59,442 nt of DNA, taken from assembly GCA_031272075.1 (NCBI GenBank), contig JAISUK010000078.1, forward strand, positions 1 through 59,442. The letters are read 5' to 3'. Below the pieces are notes generated by a model, which worked only from the letters and a program-made list of their open reading frames with translations, was not told the DNA's origin and ran no database searches. Positions 46,818 through 56,486 of this stretch are shown here, one piece after another. A program made the translations under genes and the position numbers. This DNA comes from Dysgonamonadaceae bacterium (GTDB lineage Bacteria; Bacteroidota; Bacteroidia; Bacteroidales; Azobacteroidaceae). Every line of letters starts with the position of its first letter. Within the stretch, counting starts at the first letter, position 1.

Positions 46818-48053
46818 TTATTCGGATACCGTCGCTGTCACCTGCCTCGTGTGTTTGTATTGAAAGCAGATAGCGAACAGAACGCCGATTACCAATGCAT
46901 ATCCGGCGAAAATAAACCAGCATTTACTCCAGTCGGTGACATTGTCGACGGTATGTGCATTGATGACTTGTTGTGCGCCGTAATTGCCGATAATGGCGCC
47001 CAATCCGTTTGTAACCATCATCAGCATGCCCTGCGCGCTGGCGCGAAATTTGGCGGGCGTTTCACGATCGATGAATAACGAACCTGAAATATTGAAAAAA
47101 TCGAAGGCCATACCGTAAATAATCATCGAAAGCGTAAGCCATACCATGCCTGATCCGGGATTGCCGATACCAAAAAGACCGAAACGCAACACCCAGGCGC
47201 CGAGACTCATCAGCATGACGGTTTTGATGCCGAAACGACCGAGAAAGAAAGGAATGGCGAGGATAAACAACGCTTCCGCAATTTGTGAAACGGATAAGAA
47301 AATATTGTTGTATTTGACGGCAAACGAATCGGGATAGGCAGCATCGAAACTATGCAAAAAAGTGCTTCCGTAGGAATTGGTGATTTGCAGGCAAACGCCC
47401 AGCAATATGGCGAAAAAGAAGAAGACCGCCATTCGCTTTTCTTTCAACAATACCAAAGCGTCAAGCCCAAGCAAGGAAATCAGCGAACTGTTTTTCTTGG
47501 CTTTGACCGGCGGGGTGGCAGGCAACGAGAAGGCATAAAGACCCAAAACAAGGCCGGAAGCGGAGGCCATAAGCAACTGGTTGGGGCTTAATGTCCATCC
47601 TGCAAGATTGACGATCCACATGGCCACGATAAACCCGACTGTTCCCCACGAGCGAATGGGAGGAAAATCCCGTTCGGTGTTCAGTCCGTTGCGAGACATC
47701 ACACTGTAGCAGACGGAATAACTCAGCCCGATGGTAGGCATAAACACCAATGCGTTGAGAAACATACAAAGGTAGAGTTGATTAAATTCTGTCGTTTTTG
47801 ATGCGGCAAACAGACAGGCGGCGCCAAGGATATGCAGGAAGCCTAACAGTCGCTCGGCATTGATCCAGCGGTCGGCGATAATTCCGGCGATGGTCGGCAT
47901 GATAAACGAAGCGATGCCTGCGGTGGCGAAAAGCGTACCGATTTTGTCGCCCATTCCCAGACTGAACATATATCCTCCAAAAGAAATCAGCCACGAACCC
48001 CAGACGAAAAATTCAAAGAATTGTAAGATGGTGAGACGAAGTTTTAGAATCAT
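46818..48053 (-). CDS. MFS nucleoside permease (NupG/XapB-like)
   Basis: 411 residues from ATG at 48053 (MILKLRLTILQFFEFFVWG); a TTG three codons before is rejected. Twelve membrane helices; the start LQFFEFFVWGSWLISFGGYM and the segment PPIRSWGTVGFIVAMWI are typical of the nucleoside:H+ symporter family. It probably imports nucleosides, which fits a place beside pyrimidine synthesis, but Bacteroidota relatives also carry other sugars. Convergent with carAB, ends 12 bases apart. Confidence 0.8.
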   Translation of the reverse strand: MILKLRLTILQFFEFFVWGSWLISFGGYMFSLGMGDKIGTLFATAGIASFIMPTIAGIIADRWINAERLLGFLHILGAACLFAASKTTEFNQLYLCMFLNALVFMPTIGLSYSVCYSVMSRNGLNTERDFPPIRSWGTVGFIVAMWIVNLAGWTLSPNQLLMASASGLVLGLYAFSLPATPPVKAKKNSSLISLLGLDALVLLKEKRMAVFFFFAILLGVCLQITNSYGSTFLHSFDAAYPDSFAVKYNNIFLSVSQIAEALFILAIPFFLGRFGIKTVMLMSLGAWVLRFGLFGIGNPGSGMVWLTLSMIIYGMAFDFFNISGSLFIDRETPAKFRASAQGMLMMVTNGLGAIIGNYGAQQVINAHTVDNVTDWSKCWFIFAGYALVIGVLFAICFQYKHTRQVTATVSE

Positions 48054-48070
48054 TGTGATCAATTTGAAGA

Positions 48071-48991
48071 TTAGTGATTAACCTGAAATTTGCAGTTGCC
48101 GGTCTTGAAAAAGTCGATGATCTGATTGGCGGCAGCGATGCCGGCATTGTTGTTCGCTTCTGCGGTCTGCGCCCCCATCTTTTTCGGTGTAGAAAAGTAG
48201 CGTTTGGGGAATTTTTCCTTCAGCGAAGCGTCGTTGCCGGGGGTGATATCGGTCAGGTATTTGAAGTCGGGGCGGGCTTCCATAAACTGTTCGAGGCCGA
48301 CCTCGTCGATCACTTCCTTGCGGGCAGTATTGATCAATGTTGCCTTGGCAGGAAGTCTTTCGAGCAATGCCAGATTGATGGAATTTTTTGTTTCGGCCGT
48401 TGCAGGGATATGCAGCGAGACATATTGGCAAGTAGCATAGAGCGCTTCAGCCGATGGCAAAGCGGTGACGCCGTCTTTCTCAATCACTTCCTGCGGACAA
48501 AAAGCGTCGTAGGCATAGATTTCCATCCCGAAGCCTTTGGCAATGCGCGCTACATTGCGGCCGACATTTCCGTAGGCATGTATGCCGAGTTTCTTGCCGA
48601 GCAGTTCAGTGCCGGAAGAACCGTCGTAGAAGTTGCGCGCGGCATAAACCATCATCCCAAGTGCGAGTTCTGCCACAGCATTGGAGTTTTGTCCGGGCGT
48701 ATTCATTACGATGATATTATTGGCGGTAGCAGTCGACAGGTCCACATTGTCGTAGCCTGCGCCTGCACGGACGACGATCTTTAGGTTGGGTGCGGCAGCA
48801 ATCACCTCTGCATCAATAATGTCGCTTCGGATAATGATGGCATTGGCGTCTTTGACCGCATCGAGTAACTGTTGCTTATCGGTATATTTTTCGAGCAGGG
48901 CTGTTTCATATCCCGCTTCATCAATCAGTTGTTTGATTTTATTCACTGCATTCGCTGCGAATGGTTTTTCTGTTGCAATTAAAATTTTCAT
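48071..48991 (-). CDS. serA: D-3-phosphoglycerate dehydrogenase, short lysine-type form
   Basis: 306 residues from ATG at 48991 (MKILIATEKPFAANAV). Oxidises 3-phosphoglycerate, first step of serine synthesis. It is the short form without ACT or ASB domains. The NAD motif is HAYGNVGRNVARIA and the substrate loop GAGYDNVDLSTA. The catalytic Arg is in INTARKEVID. Where most family members have the catalytic His (PHIG), this reads PKKMGAQTAEAN, the lysine variant I know from Bacteroidales and Entamoeba. serC, usually adjacent in Bacteroides, is not here. Confidence 0.9.
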   Translation of the reverse strand: MKILIATEKPFAANAVNKIKQLIDEAGYETALLEKYTDKQQLLDAVKDANAIIIRSDIIDAEVIAAAPNLKIVVRAGAGYDNVDLSTATANNIIVMNTPGQNSNAVAELALGMMVYAARNFYDGSSGTELLGKKLGIHAYGNVGRNVARIAKGFGMEIYAYDAFCPQEVIEKDGVTALPSAEALYATCQYVSLHIPATAETKNSINLALLERLPAKATLINTARKEVIDEVGLEQFMEARPDFKYLTDITPGNDASLKEKFPKRYFSTPKKMGAQTAEANNNAGIAAANQIIDFFKTGNCKFQVNH

Positions 48992-49016
48992 ACGTACATA
49001 ATTATATATTCGATAT

Positions 49017-51524
49017 TTATTCTTGATTTTGTGATGGAGCAACGCGAAGTTCTTTAATACTTTTCTCGGCTTCCTTTATTTGATTTTCAATCAGTTGGAT
49101 GATTTCGTTTTCCTTATCCATTGAGATTTCTCCTCTTTCGAACCGCCCCAAGATGTTTGCCGCATCATCGGCAGACACCATTTGCATCAATGGAAGCATT
49201 TTATGCGAGAGCTGCTTGATTGTTTCCCGATCGTTTTTGCGGAATGCCTCTTTCAATGCGACGATATTCTGCCTTGTGTTGCTGATAAAGGATTGAATGA
49301 TGGTAGCACCGGCCTCCTTATCCCCGTTGGCGAAATCGGAAAGGGTAGCGAATCCTTTCGATTTTGGAGCTTCTGTGCGGTTGTTTTTGACATCTATTTT
49401 CGAGTATTTTTGTATGGCAACCAACAATTCGTCGGTGCTGAAAGGTTTTGAGATAAATCCCGTGAAACCGGATTGAATGTATTCCGTTTCGGGCATCTCG
49501 GAACTTCCCGACAGCGCAATAATCGGGATGAGGGCATATTTCGGCAACAGCGACATTCTTATCCGTTCCACCAGGTCGAATCCGTTCATGTCCGGCATTT
49601 GGATGTCGGTGAATATCATGTCGAAATGATTATTTCGAATAAGATCCAGGGCGTCCAATGAGTTGTTGCATGTTGTAGGCGAAAACCCGTGTTGTTTCAG
49701 AAATTCGGAAATGAGGTTCAACTGAATGGCGTCGTCATCGATAAACAGGATTTTTTTGTCCGTGTTGTTGTCGGCGGAGTTTTCCGGAATCGGGTTTGCC
49801 GACAGCTCCGTCAATTGACTGCTGGCGTGTTCAACCGGAAGCGTGACGATAAACTCAGAGCCTTTCCCAAGCGTCGAATTGACGGTGATGCTTCCTTTCA
49901 GCAATTCAGTCAGCTTTTCCGTGATGGCGAGTCCCAGTCCCGACCCTTCGACCGGATTTTTAGAATCGTCGAGCCGTCTAAATTCTTCAAAAATAATTTT
50001 TTGATCCTCAGCGCTGATCCCCTGGCCGTTATCTTTTACCGATATGACAAGCAGGGATTGATCGTTTTGTGTTTCCAGGGAGGCGGAAAGCGCCACTTCT
50101 CCGCCGGACGGCGTATATTTGACGGCATTCGACAACAGGTTGCCGACGATCTGCCTGATGCGATAAGGATCGCACAGGTAGTTGGTGTCTTTCCCTTTCA
50201 GGGAATCGCTGTGAAACAGAAAGCGGATGTCTTTGTTGTTCGCTAATGGAATAAAACTCAGATAGATATCGTTCAGCAGCACCCAGAGCGAAAAAGGAAC
50301 GAGTTTGATGGTCTGTTTGTTGGAATCGAGCGTGTGATAGTCAAGCAAATTCCGAATCAACAATAAGATATGCTCGGAAGAATGTTGCATGTTTTTCAGA
50401 TAATATTTTTCCTTTTCCGGCAATTTGCTTTTATACAGGAGTTCGATAAAGCCGATGATAGAGCTGATGGGCGACTTGATGTCGTGGGTGATTGTCAATA
50501 AGATGCGTTCACGCACTTTCGACAGGTACTGGATCCGGTTGAGCGAATCTTCCAGTTTTTTGCGGTATTTCTGATTTTGTGTCAGCGACCGCAAAGAAAG
50601 CGTTAAGAACAGGAGGGTCAGAATCAAGGCGGACAACCCGATAAAAGACACGATCTGTGAAGAGCGTTTCAACGTGATTTCTTTTTCTTTCAACAGCTGT
50701 AGCGAAGTGCGAAATTCGCGGTTTTCAATGTCGCGCATAATCTGATTAATCAGGAATGTAATCCTTTCGTTGGTTCGGTTTAATACGTTCTGGCGACTGA
50801 GTAATTTGTTGGTCAGCGCCGTATTCCTGACGTTGTTTGTCAAGACTATTTCGCTGATGTATTCGGCGATGGTGTCGGTCAGGGTAGGAACAACGACAAA
50901 ATCTTTCGATTCTGTTTGCGATTTGGAGATGACGATGGAAGAGTCTCGTTTCTGGGAGCTGAATACGTCTCTCACCCGCTGGAGAAAGTTTTTGCCTTCG
51001 GATTTTATTACAGAGGTATCTTCCTTATTTTCGGTGGAGTTTTTCAGTAACCGGTTGAGTTCGTCCAAGTTTTTCTTCGACAAGACGGTTGTTTTGGTGA
51101 CCGGCTCGAAGACGGTCCTTTTCTCGACGGAATCCAGCAGTTGGAACATGGCCCAGATATTGCTCCTTTTCTTGTCCAACAGCAGGGTGACGCTGTCCAG
51201 GTAAATCACGACTTCCTGGTCAATGGTCGTTTTTTTCAAGGTGTCGATATGCGCGACGGCATTATTCATCAAAGAATCGTACCTCATTTTTACGCGGTTC
51301 ATGTCTTTCACTGCCAGTTGGTTTGCAGCGCCTTCCAATTTATAGAGCGAAACAAGCGTATTGCCGATAATGACCAGCTCTTTGCGTTCGACCGACGTAT
51401 CGCTTGATTCGGAAAATTTGATTAACTCTCCGTAGATTAGGATGATTCCGATGACCGTGAGACTGGCAAGAAGCAGAAATCCGATGACGATGATGATTTT
51501 CGAATGATTAGAATTTCCGGACAT
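49017..51524 (-). CDS. Hybrid sensor histidine kinase (HisKA-HATPase-REC-HPt)
   Basis: 835 residues. TM1 at ~10-30, a large helical periplasmic sensor (~33-290; long stretches of NRL/DSL heptad-like sequence), TM2 at ~293-312, a dimerisation domain with phospho-His in LTITHDIKSPISSIIG, ATPase boxes NLLSNAVKY, DNGQGIS and GSGLGLAI, a receiver (~585-705; FIDDDAIQ, FTDIQMPD, SKPFS) and a C-terminal HPt domain with His in QLSHKMLPLMQM. This is an internal four-step phosphorelay whose HPt can pass phosphate to the regulator encoded 26 bases upstream. The signal is unknown. Confidence 0.92.
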   Translation of the reverse strand: MSGNSNHSKIIIVIGFLLLASLTVIGIILIYGELIKFSESSDTSVERKELVIIGNTLVSLYKLEGAANQLAVKDMNRVKMRYDSLMNNAVAHIDTLKKTTIDQEVVIYLDSVTLLLDKKRSNIWAMFQLLDSVEKRTVFEPVTKTTVLSKKNLDELNRLLKNSTENKEDTSVIKSEGKNFLQRVRDVFSSQKRDSSIVISKSQTESKDFVVVPTLTDTIAEYISEIVLTNNVRNTALTNKLLSRQNVLNRTNERITFLINQIMRDIENREFRTSLQLLKEKEITLKRSSQIVSFIGLSALILTLLFLTLSLRSLTQNQKYRKKLEDSLNRIQYLSKVRERILLTITHDIKSPISSIIGFIELLYKSKLPEKEKYYLKNMQHSSEHILLLIRNLLDYHTLDSNKQTIKLVPFSLWVLLNDIYLSFIPLANNKDIRFLFHSDSLKGKDTNYLCDPYRIRQIVGNLLSNAVKYTPSGGEVALSASLETQNDQSLLVISVKDNGQGISAEDQKIIFEEFRRLDDSKNPVEGSGLGLAITEKLTELLKGSITVNSTLGKGSEFIVTLPVEHASSQLTELSANPIPENSADNNTDKKILFIDDDAIQLNLISEFLKQHGFSPTTCNNSLDALDLIRNNHFDMIFTDIQMPDMNGFDLVERIRMSLLPKYALIPIIALSGSSEMPETEYIQSGFTGFISKPFSTDELLVAIQKYSKIDVKNNRTEAPKSKGFATLSDFANGDKEAGATIIQSFISNTRQNIVALKEAFRKNDRETIKQLSHKMLPLMQMVSADDAANILGRFERGEISMDKENEIIQLIENQIKEAEKSIKELRVAPSQNQE

Positions 51525-51550
51525 ATGACGATTGAGATTATCTAAACGCT

Positions 51551-52885
51551 TCAGTTTTTGATATCATACAGTTTCATCTTGTTGTATAAAGTTTTCCTGT
51601 CGATATCCAGCATAACCGCTGCTTTCGATTTATTGTAGTTCGATATTTCCAATGCTTCTTTGATGCGTTCTTTTTCGTTGTTGTTTTTCAGACTGAACGA
51701 TTTTTGACTGGATTTCAGTAAAATTTCATCCAAGAGGTTCTTTGGAAGTAAATCTTGGGTGATATAAGGCCCGGCAGTGATCAACACCATCCGGTTGATG
51801 ACATTTTTGAGTTCACGGATATTGCCCGGCCACGAGTAGAGTTTGAACAGCTCCAATGTTTCCGGGGTGAAGCCGATAATCTGTTTATTCAATGTTTTAT
51901 TGGAAATTTCGAGAAAATGGTGCGCGTATAACTCAATATCGCCTTTACATTCCTGTAAGGTAGGGATGTAGAGGAGAAATTCGTTGATTCGATGGAACAA
52001 ATCCGACCTGAAAGTGGAGAGGCTTAATGCCTGGTCGAGGTCTTCATTGGTGGCCGAAATCAGACGGATGTCAATCGGGATTTCCTTTGTGCTGCCGACG
52101 GGTTTGATGACTTTTTCCTGGAGTGCACGCAACAGCTGTATCTGGATTTCCGTAGACAGATTCCCGATCTCATCCAGAAACAAGGTGCCTTTGTTGGCTT
52201 CGTAGAAATGCCCGTTCTTGTTGTTTATTGCACCGGTAAACGCTCCTTTAATATGTCCGAAAAGATCGCTTGCCGCCAGTTCTTTCGACAGCACGCCGCA
52301 GTCTACGGCGACAAAAGGTCCTTTATTCCGGAGGCTTTTTTCATGGATAAGCCGCGCGATATGTTCTTTGCCTACCCCACTTTTCCCTTTGATTAACACA
52401 GACAGGTTGGTGGGCGCTACCAGATCGACATATTCGTAGAGTTTCTGGTATTCCAGGGAATTGCCCTTGATGTATTCGTAGGCCGAATCGATTTTTGTTT
52501 CTTTATGATCGGTTGTGAGTTGTATATTTTGGGAGGCTTGCTGAATTTTCTTCAGCAATTCTTCCGGATTCAGCGGCTTGGCAATATAATCAAAAGCGCC
52601 CGATTTGATCGATTCTACCGCAGTCTGAATGTCGGCGTAACCGGTCATCATGATGAAAGCCACTTCCGGATATTGCGCCTTCATCCATTTCAGGAATGAA
52701 ATGCCGCTATCATCGGGAAGTCGCAGATCGGATAAAACCAAATCAGGAACCGATTCTTTGGTTTGCCGTTTCGCATCTGCTATACTGATAACGCTCTTGA
52801 CTTCGTAACCATGTTTGGTTAGCCAAGTTTTAAGCATCAGACTCAGTGTAATGTCATCTTCAATAATTAATATATTGTTTATCAT
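51551..52885 (-). CDS. NtrC-family sigma-54-dependent response regulator
   Basis: 444 residues from ATG at 52885 (MINNILIIEDDITLSLML); the in-frame extension upstream runs through the -7 element and is rejected. Receiver domain with phospho-acceptor Asp53 (LVLSDLRLP), AAA+ domain with Walker A GKSGVGKE, the sigma-54 contact loop GAFTGA, Walker B TLFLDEIGNL, and a Fis-type helix-turn-helix at the end (NYNKSKAAVMLDIDRKTLY). Together with the kinase it forms a two-component system controlling sigma-54 promoters. No sigma-54 binding site was recognised in the window. Confidence 0.93.
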   Translation of the reverse strand: MINNILIIEDDITLSLMLKTWLTKHGYEVKSVISIADAKRQTKESVPDLVLSDLRLPDDSGISFLKWMKAQYPEVAFIMMTGYADIQTAVESIKSGAFDYIAKPLNPEELLKKIQQASQNIQLTTDHKETKIDSAYEYIKGNSLEYQKLYEYVDLVAPTNLSVLIKGKSGVGKEHIARLIHEKSLRNKGPFVAVDCGVLSKELAASDLFGHIKGAFTGAINNKNGHFYEANKGTLFLDEIGNLSTEIQIQLLRALQEKVIKPVGSTKEIPIDIRLISATNEDLDQALSLSTFRSDLFHRINEFLLYIPTLQECKGDIELYAHHFLEISNKTLNKQIIGFTPETLELFKLYSWPGNIRELKNVINRMVLITAGPYITQDLLPKNLLDEILLKSSQKSFSLKNNNEKERIKEALEISNYNKSKAAVMLDIDRKTLYNKMKLYDIKN

Positions 52886-52921
52886 AAGTAGATACTTTCC
52901 GAAAGCGATGTTTTTTCGATA

Positions 52922-52929
52922 CAAATGTA
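52922..52929 (-). promoter_or_regulatory. -7 element of the regulator-kinase operon
   Basis: Minus-strand TACATTTG (52929-52922), about 37 bases upstream of the regulator ATG. The nearest TTG is at an imperfect distance (16 bases). Confidence 0.45.
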
Positions 52930-52969
52930 GATAAAAAACTCCATACAATCGAATTATCTCGATACAAGT

Positions 52970-52998
52970 TTTGATTTCTTTAATAAATATTATATTTG
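52970..52998 (+). promoter_or_regulatory. Promoter of the AsmA-family gene
   Basis: TTTG (52970-52973), 17 bases, TATATTTG (52991-52998); spacing slightly short of the consensus. It is divergent from the two-component operon. Confidence 0.5.
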
Positions 52999-53070
52999 CA
53001 GTGACAAAGATAGGATGAAATTTGCTATTTCAACGACAATATTGGTAAATAAATCTAAAAGAGTTTACAG

Positions 53071-55743
53071 ATGAAAAAAATATTGAAAGTTTTGGGAATA
53101 TTATTGATTATTCTCTTGATTATTATCCTGATCCCTTTTGCATTTAAAGGGAAAATTGCTGACCTCGTCAATTACGAGGCGGCAAAAATGTTGAACGCGA
53201 CGCTGCGTTTTGAAAATCTGAACTTGAGTCTTATTCGCAGTTTTCCAAATGCTTCGGTCTCGTTGCGCAATCTGTGTATTGTAGGCGTTGATGTGTTTGA
53301 AAACGACACATTGCTGTTTGCCGAAAAGGCGGAAGCCACCGTCAATGTGATGAGCCTCTTCGGAAAATCGGGTTTTGAAGTCTCTAAGGTGAATGTGGAG
53401 AAAGGATTCGTTCATGCTATCGTCCTGAAAGATGGTAAAGTGAACTGGGATATCGTGAAACAGGAAGATCCCGGTGAAGCCGGCGAATCGTCGGCATCCA
53501 ATTTCAAATTGTTGCTTAAATCGGTGACTGTCAAAAACATGGATGTGCTGTACGACGATGCGACTGCCGACATGAAGCTGGTTGTTGCAGACGCGGGACT
53601 GAATCTTTCGGGGGATATGACCGCCGACAATACCGTGATCGACAGCAAACTGCGAGCAGCTTCCTTGAGTTTTTTCATGAGCGGGATACCTTACGTTTCC
53701 GAAGCAAAAGCGGCGGCGGATGTGAAACTGGATGCGGATTTTAAAAACAGCAAATATACTTTTTCCAACAATGCGCTCAAACTCAACGAAATCGGGATGG
53801 AACTCGACGGCTGGTTTGCCATGCCTTCCGATACGGTCATGGAGATGGATTTGCGGCTGCAAGCTCCGAAGACGCAATTCAAAGACATCCTGTCGATGAT
53901 CCCTGCCATCTATACGAACGATTTTAAGGAGATTGAGGCTTCGGGCGAGGTGCTTCTGGAAGCGACGGTCAAAGGAATCATGGACCAAACGAACTTGCCG
54001 GCTTTTGATGTAAAAGCGGAAGTGGCGAATGCGGTGTTCCAATACAATTCGTTACCTCAAGCCGTGAAAAACATCAGCCTGAAAACCCTGATTTCCAATC
54101 CGGGCGGGTCGGCGAATAATACCGTTATCGACATTCCCGCCTTTCATCTGGAGATGGCTGGAAATCCGTTTGACATGAGTTTGAATGTGAAAAACATCAT
54201 CGAAGATCCTGCGATCAATCTGGCAGTGAAGGGAATGATCGATTTTGATGCGATCAAGGAAATCTATCCGTTGAAAGACATGGACTTGAGCGGCAAACTG
54301 GATATGAATTTGCAGTTGGCATCGCAGATGTCGTTTTTCGAAAAAAACTTGTACGACCGCATCGGCATGTCGGGGAGTTTTCATGCCAAAGAACTGGCGT
54401 TCAAAGGGACGATGAAGGATGACGTGCTGATCGACAATGCCTTGCTCCGTTTCTCGCCCCGCACTGTTTCCCTCGACGATTGTACCGTGAAGATCGGCAA
54501 GAATGATTTGAGTTTCAACGGCGAACTGGAAAATGTTCTGCTCTATTTGTTGAAAAATCAGGAACTGGACGGCAAATTTACGGTACGTTCCAATTATTTG
54601 AACCTGAACGATTTTATGCCGGAAGCCACAGCCGACAGCCGACAGGACACCTTGCAGACGGATGCTTTCGTCATCCCCGCAAACCTGGATTTAAGTCTGA
54701 ACGGCGATTTCAAACAATTGTTGTTCGGGCAATTGGATATGTCGGACATTACCGGCTCAATCCTGATAAAAAATGGGAAAGCCGAACTGAAGGATCTGAA
54801 AATGAAAGCGCTTGGCGGCAATTTGGCGGTTCATGGCTACTACGATTCGTCGATCGATCCCAAACAGCCGGAGACTTCCTTGACCCTGGATATCCGCGGC
54901 GCTTCTTTCACGAAAATGTTCGAGTCCTTTGAGACGGTTCGGCAGTTCGCGCCGGTGTTTGAAGTGCTGACGGGCAATTTTTCTTCTTCTTTCCAGATGA
55001 AAACGCTGATGGGAGCAAATTTCCTGCCGCAGATGCAAAATCTTTCCGCATCGGGATTGCTACAGTCGGAAAATGTGGAAGTGAAAGACATGGGGCTGCT
55101 GAATCAGTTGGCTTCCACCCTGAAGTATGACAACTTGAAGGATATGATAATCAAGGATTTGGACATTCCCTTCTCGATTAACGACGGCAGGCTGACTACC
55201 AAGCCGTTTGACCTCAATTTTGCTGACGGCAAGATGAATCTGTCGGGATCGACGGGCTTGGATCAAACGATTGACTACCTGGCGAAGGTTCATTTGTCGG
55301 AGAAATTGACCAAGGGATACCTCAATGAAGCGACCCTGAAAATTGGCGGCACGTTTGCCAGCCCCAAAATTTCCGTTGTGGTGGCAGATCTCGCCGGACA
55401 AGTCGTGAATCAAATCGCCGGAGCGGTGTTGAATGGGAACGATTCGGTCTCCACGCAGGAAAAAATCAGCGAAGAAGTGACCAAGCAAGCGGATGCGATA
55501 CGTGAACGGGTACGCGTCTCCAGCGAACAACTTATTTCGGAGGCTGAAAAGCGGGGACAACAATTGATCGACGAAGCCAACAAGACACAGAACCCGTTGG
55601 CCAAAGCGGCTGCGGTAACTGTGGCGCAACAGGCGGCAAACAAGCTGAAAGAGGAGGCCGTCAAACAATCCGACAAACTGAAAGCAGAAGCCGAGAAAGA
55701 AATCAGCGATTTGGAGTCGAAAGCAAAAAGTCAAACGCCTTGA
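53071..55743 (+). CDS. AsmA-family envelope protein with C-terminal amphipathic tail
   Basis: 890 residues. One N-terminal membrane helix ([20 protein letters not shown]) followed by AsmA N-terminal sequence ([22 protein letters not shown] type) and long beta-rich repeats to ~770, including the AsmA C-terminal-like block [20 protein letters not shown]. Such proteins are thought to form lipid-transfer bridges between the membranes or affect outer-membrane assembly. The last ~100 residues are different: Ala, Glu, Lys and Gln rich heptads ([26 protein letters not shown]), predicted as an amphipathic or coiled-coil tail. trmD starts 2 bases after its stop. Confidence 0.85.
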   Translation: MKKILKVLGILLIILLIIILIPFAFKGKIADLVNYEAAKMLNATLRFENLNLSLIRSFPNASVSLRNLCIVGVDVFENDTLLFAEKAEATVNVMSLFGKSGFEVSKVNVEKGFVHAIVLKDGKVNWDIVKQEDPGEAGESSASNFKLLLKSVTVKNMDVLYDDATADMKLVVADAGLNLSGDMTADNTVIDSKLRAASLSFFMSGIPYVSEAKAAADVKLDADFKNSKYTFSNNALKLNEIGMELDGWFAMPSDTVMEMDLRLQAPKTQFKDILSMIPAIYTNDFKEIEASGEVLLEATVKGIMDQTNLPAFDVKAEVANAVFQYNSLPQAVKNISLKTLISNPGGSANNTVIDIPAFHLEMAGNPFDMSLNVKNIIEDPAINLAVKGMIDFDAIKEIYPLKDMDLSGKLDMNLQLASQMSFFEKNLYDRIGMSGSFHAKELAFKGTMKDDVLIDNALLRFSPRTVSLDDCTVKIGKNDLSFNGELENVLLYLLKNQELDGKFTVRSNYLNLNDFMPEATADSRQDTLQTDAFVIPANLDLSLNGDFKQLLFGQLDMSDITGSILIKNGKAELKDLKMKALGGNLAVHGYYDSSIDPKQPETSLTLDIRGASFTKMFESFETVRQFAPVFEVLTGNFSSSFQMKTLMGANFLPQMQNLSASGLLQSENVEVKDMGLLNQLASTLKYDNLKDMIIKDLDIPFSINDGRLTTKPFDLNFADGKMNLSGSTGLDQTIDYLAKVHLSEKLTKGYLNEATLKIGGTFASPKISVVVADLAGQVVNQIAGAVLNGNDSVSTQEKISEEVTKQADAIRERVRVSSEQLISEAEKRGQQLIDEANKTQNPLAKAAAVTVAQQAANKLKEEAVKQSDKLKAEAEKEISDLESKAKSQTP

Positions 55744-55745
55744 AA

Positions 55746-56426
55746 ATGCGGATCGATATCATTACCGTACTGCCTGAAATTCTGGAAAGTCCGTTAAATA
55801 ATTCCATCCTGAAGCGTGCGCAGGATCGCCATCTCGTGGAGATTTGCATCCACAATCTCCGAGATTATTCTTCGGATAAAAAGCATCGACACGTGGATGA
55901 CTATCCTTTCGGCGGTTCGGCAGGAATGGTCATGCAATGCGAGCCGATAGACCGTGCGATTACTCATCTGAAAAATCAACGTTCGTATGACGAGGTGATT
56001 TTTACGACTCCCGACGGCGAACGCTTCAGCCAGCCGTTGGCAAATGAATTGTCCCTCTGCGAAAACCTGATCATCTTGTGCGGACATTACAAAGGGATCG
56101 ATCACAGAATTCGCGAACATCTCATCACGCGCGAGATTTCTATCGGTGATTACGTGCTGACGGGAGGGGAATTGGCCGCAGTAGTCATGGCCGATGCCAT
56201 CATCCGGCTGCTTCCCGGTGTGATCAGCGACGAACAGTCGGCCTTGTTCGATTCGTTTCAGGATCATTTGCTGGCCCCTCCGGTCTATACCCGTCCGGCA
56301 GACTACAAAGGATGGAAAGTCCCTGAAATACTGCTGTCGGGACATGAGGCCAAAATCCGCGAATGGGAATTGCAACAGTCCATCGAACGTACAAAACGCT
56401 TGCGACCGGATTTGCTGGAAGATTAA
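55746..56426 (+). CDS. trmD: tRNA (guanine-37-N1)-methyltransferase
   Basis: 226 residues from ATG at 55746 ([17 protein letters not shown]); a TTG two codons earlier overlaps the AsmA gene stop but is less likely. Methylates G37 of tRNAs with SAM, preventing +1 frameshifts. Knot-fold motifs [43 protein letters not shown] and the C-terminal [22 protein letters not shown] are all present. It lies outside the usual rpsP-rimM-trmD-rplS cluster, as is common in Bacteroidota. Confidence 0.96.
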   Translation: MRIDIITVLPEILESPLNNSILKRAQDRHLVEICIHNLRDYSSDKKHRHVDDYPFGGSAGMVMQCEPIDRAITHLKNQRSYDEVIFTTPDGERFSQPLANELSLCENLIILCGHYKGIDHRIREHLITREISIGDYVLTGGELAAVVMADAIIRLLPGVISDEQSALFDSFQDHLLAPPVYTRPADYKGWKVPEILLSGHEAKIREWELQQSIERTKRLRPDLLED

Positions 56427-56486
56427 ACGTTTAATCATTAAATCATCGGTTGGGGTCTTGTGCTTTAAATCGAAAAATATCTAATA

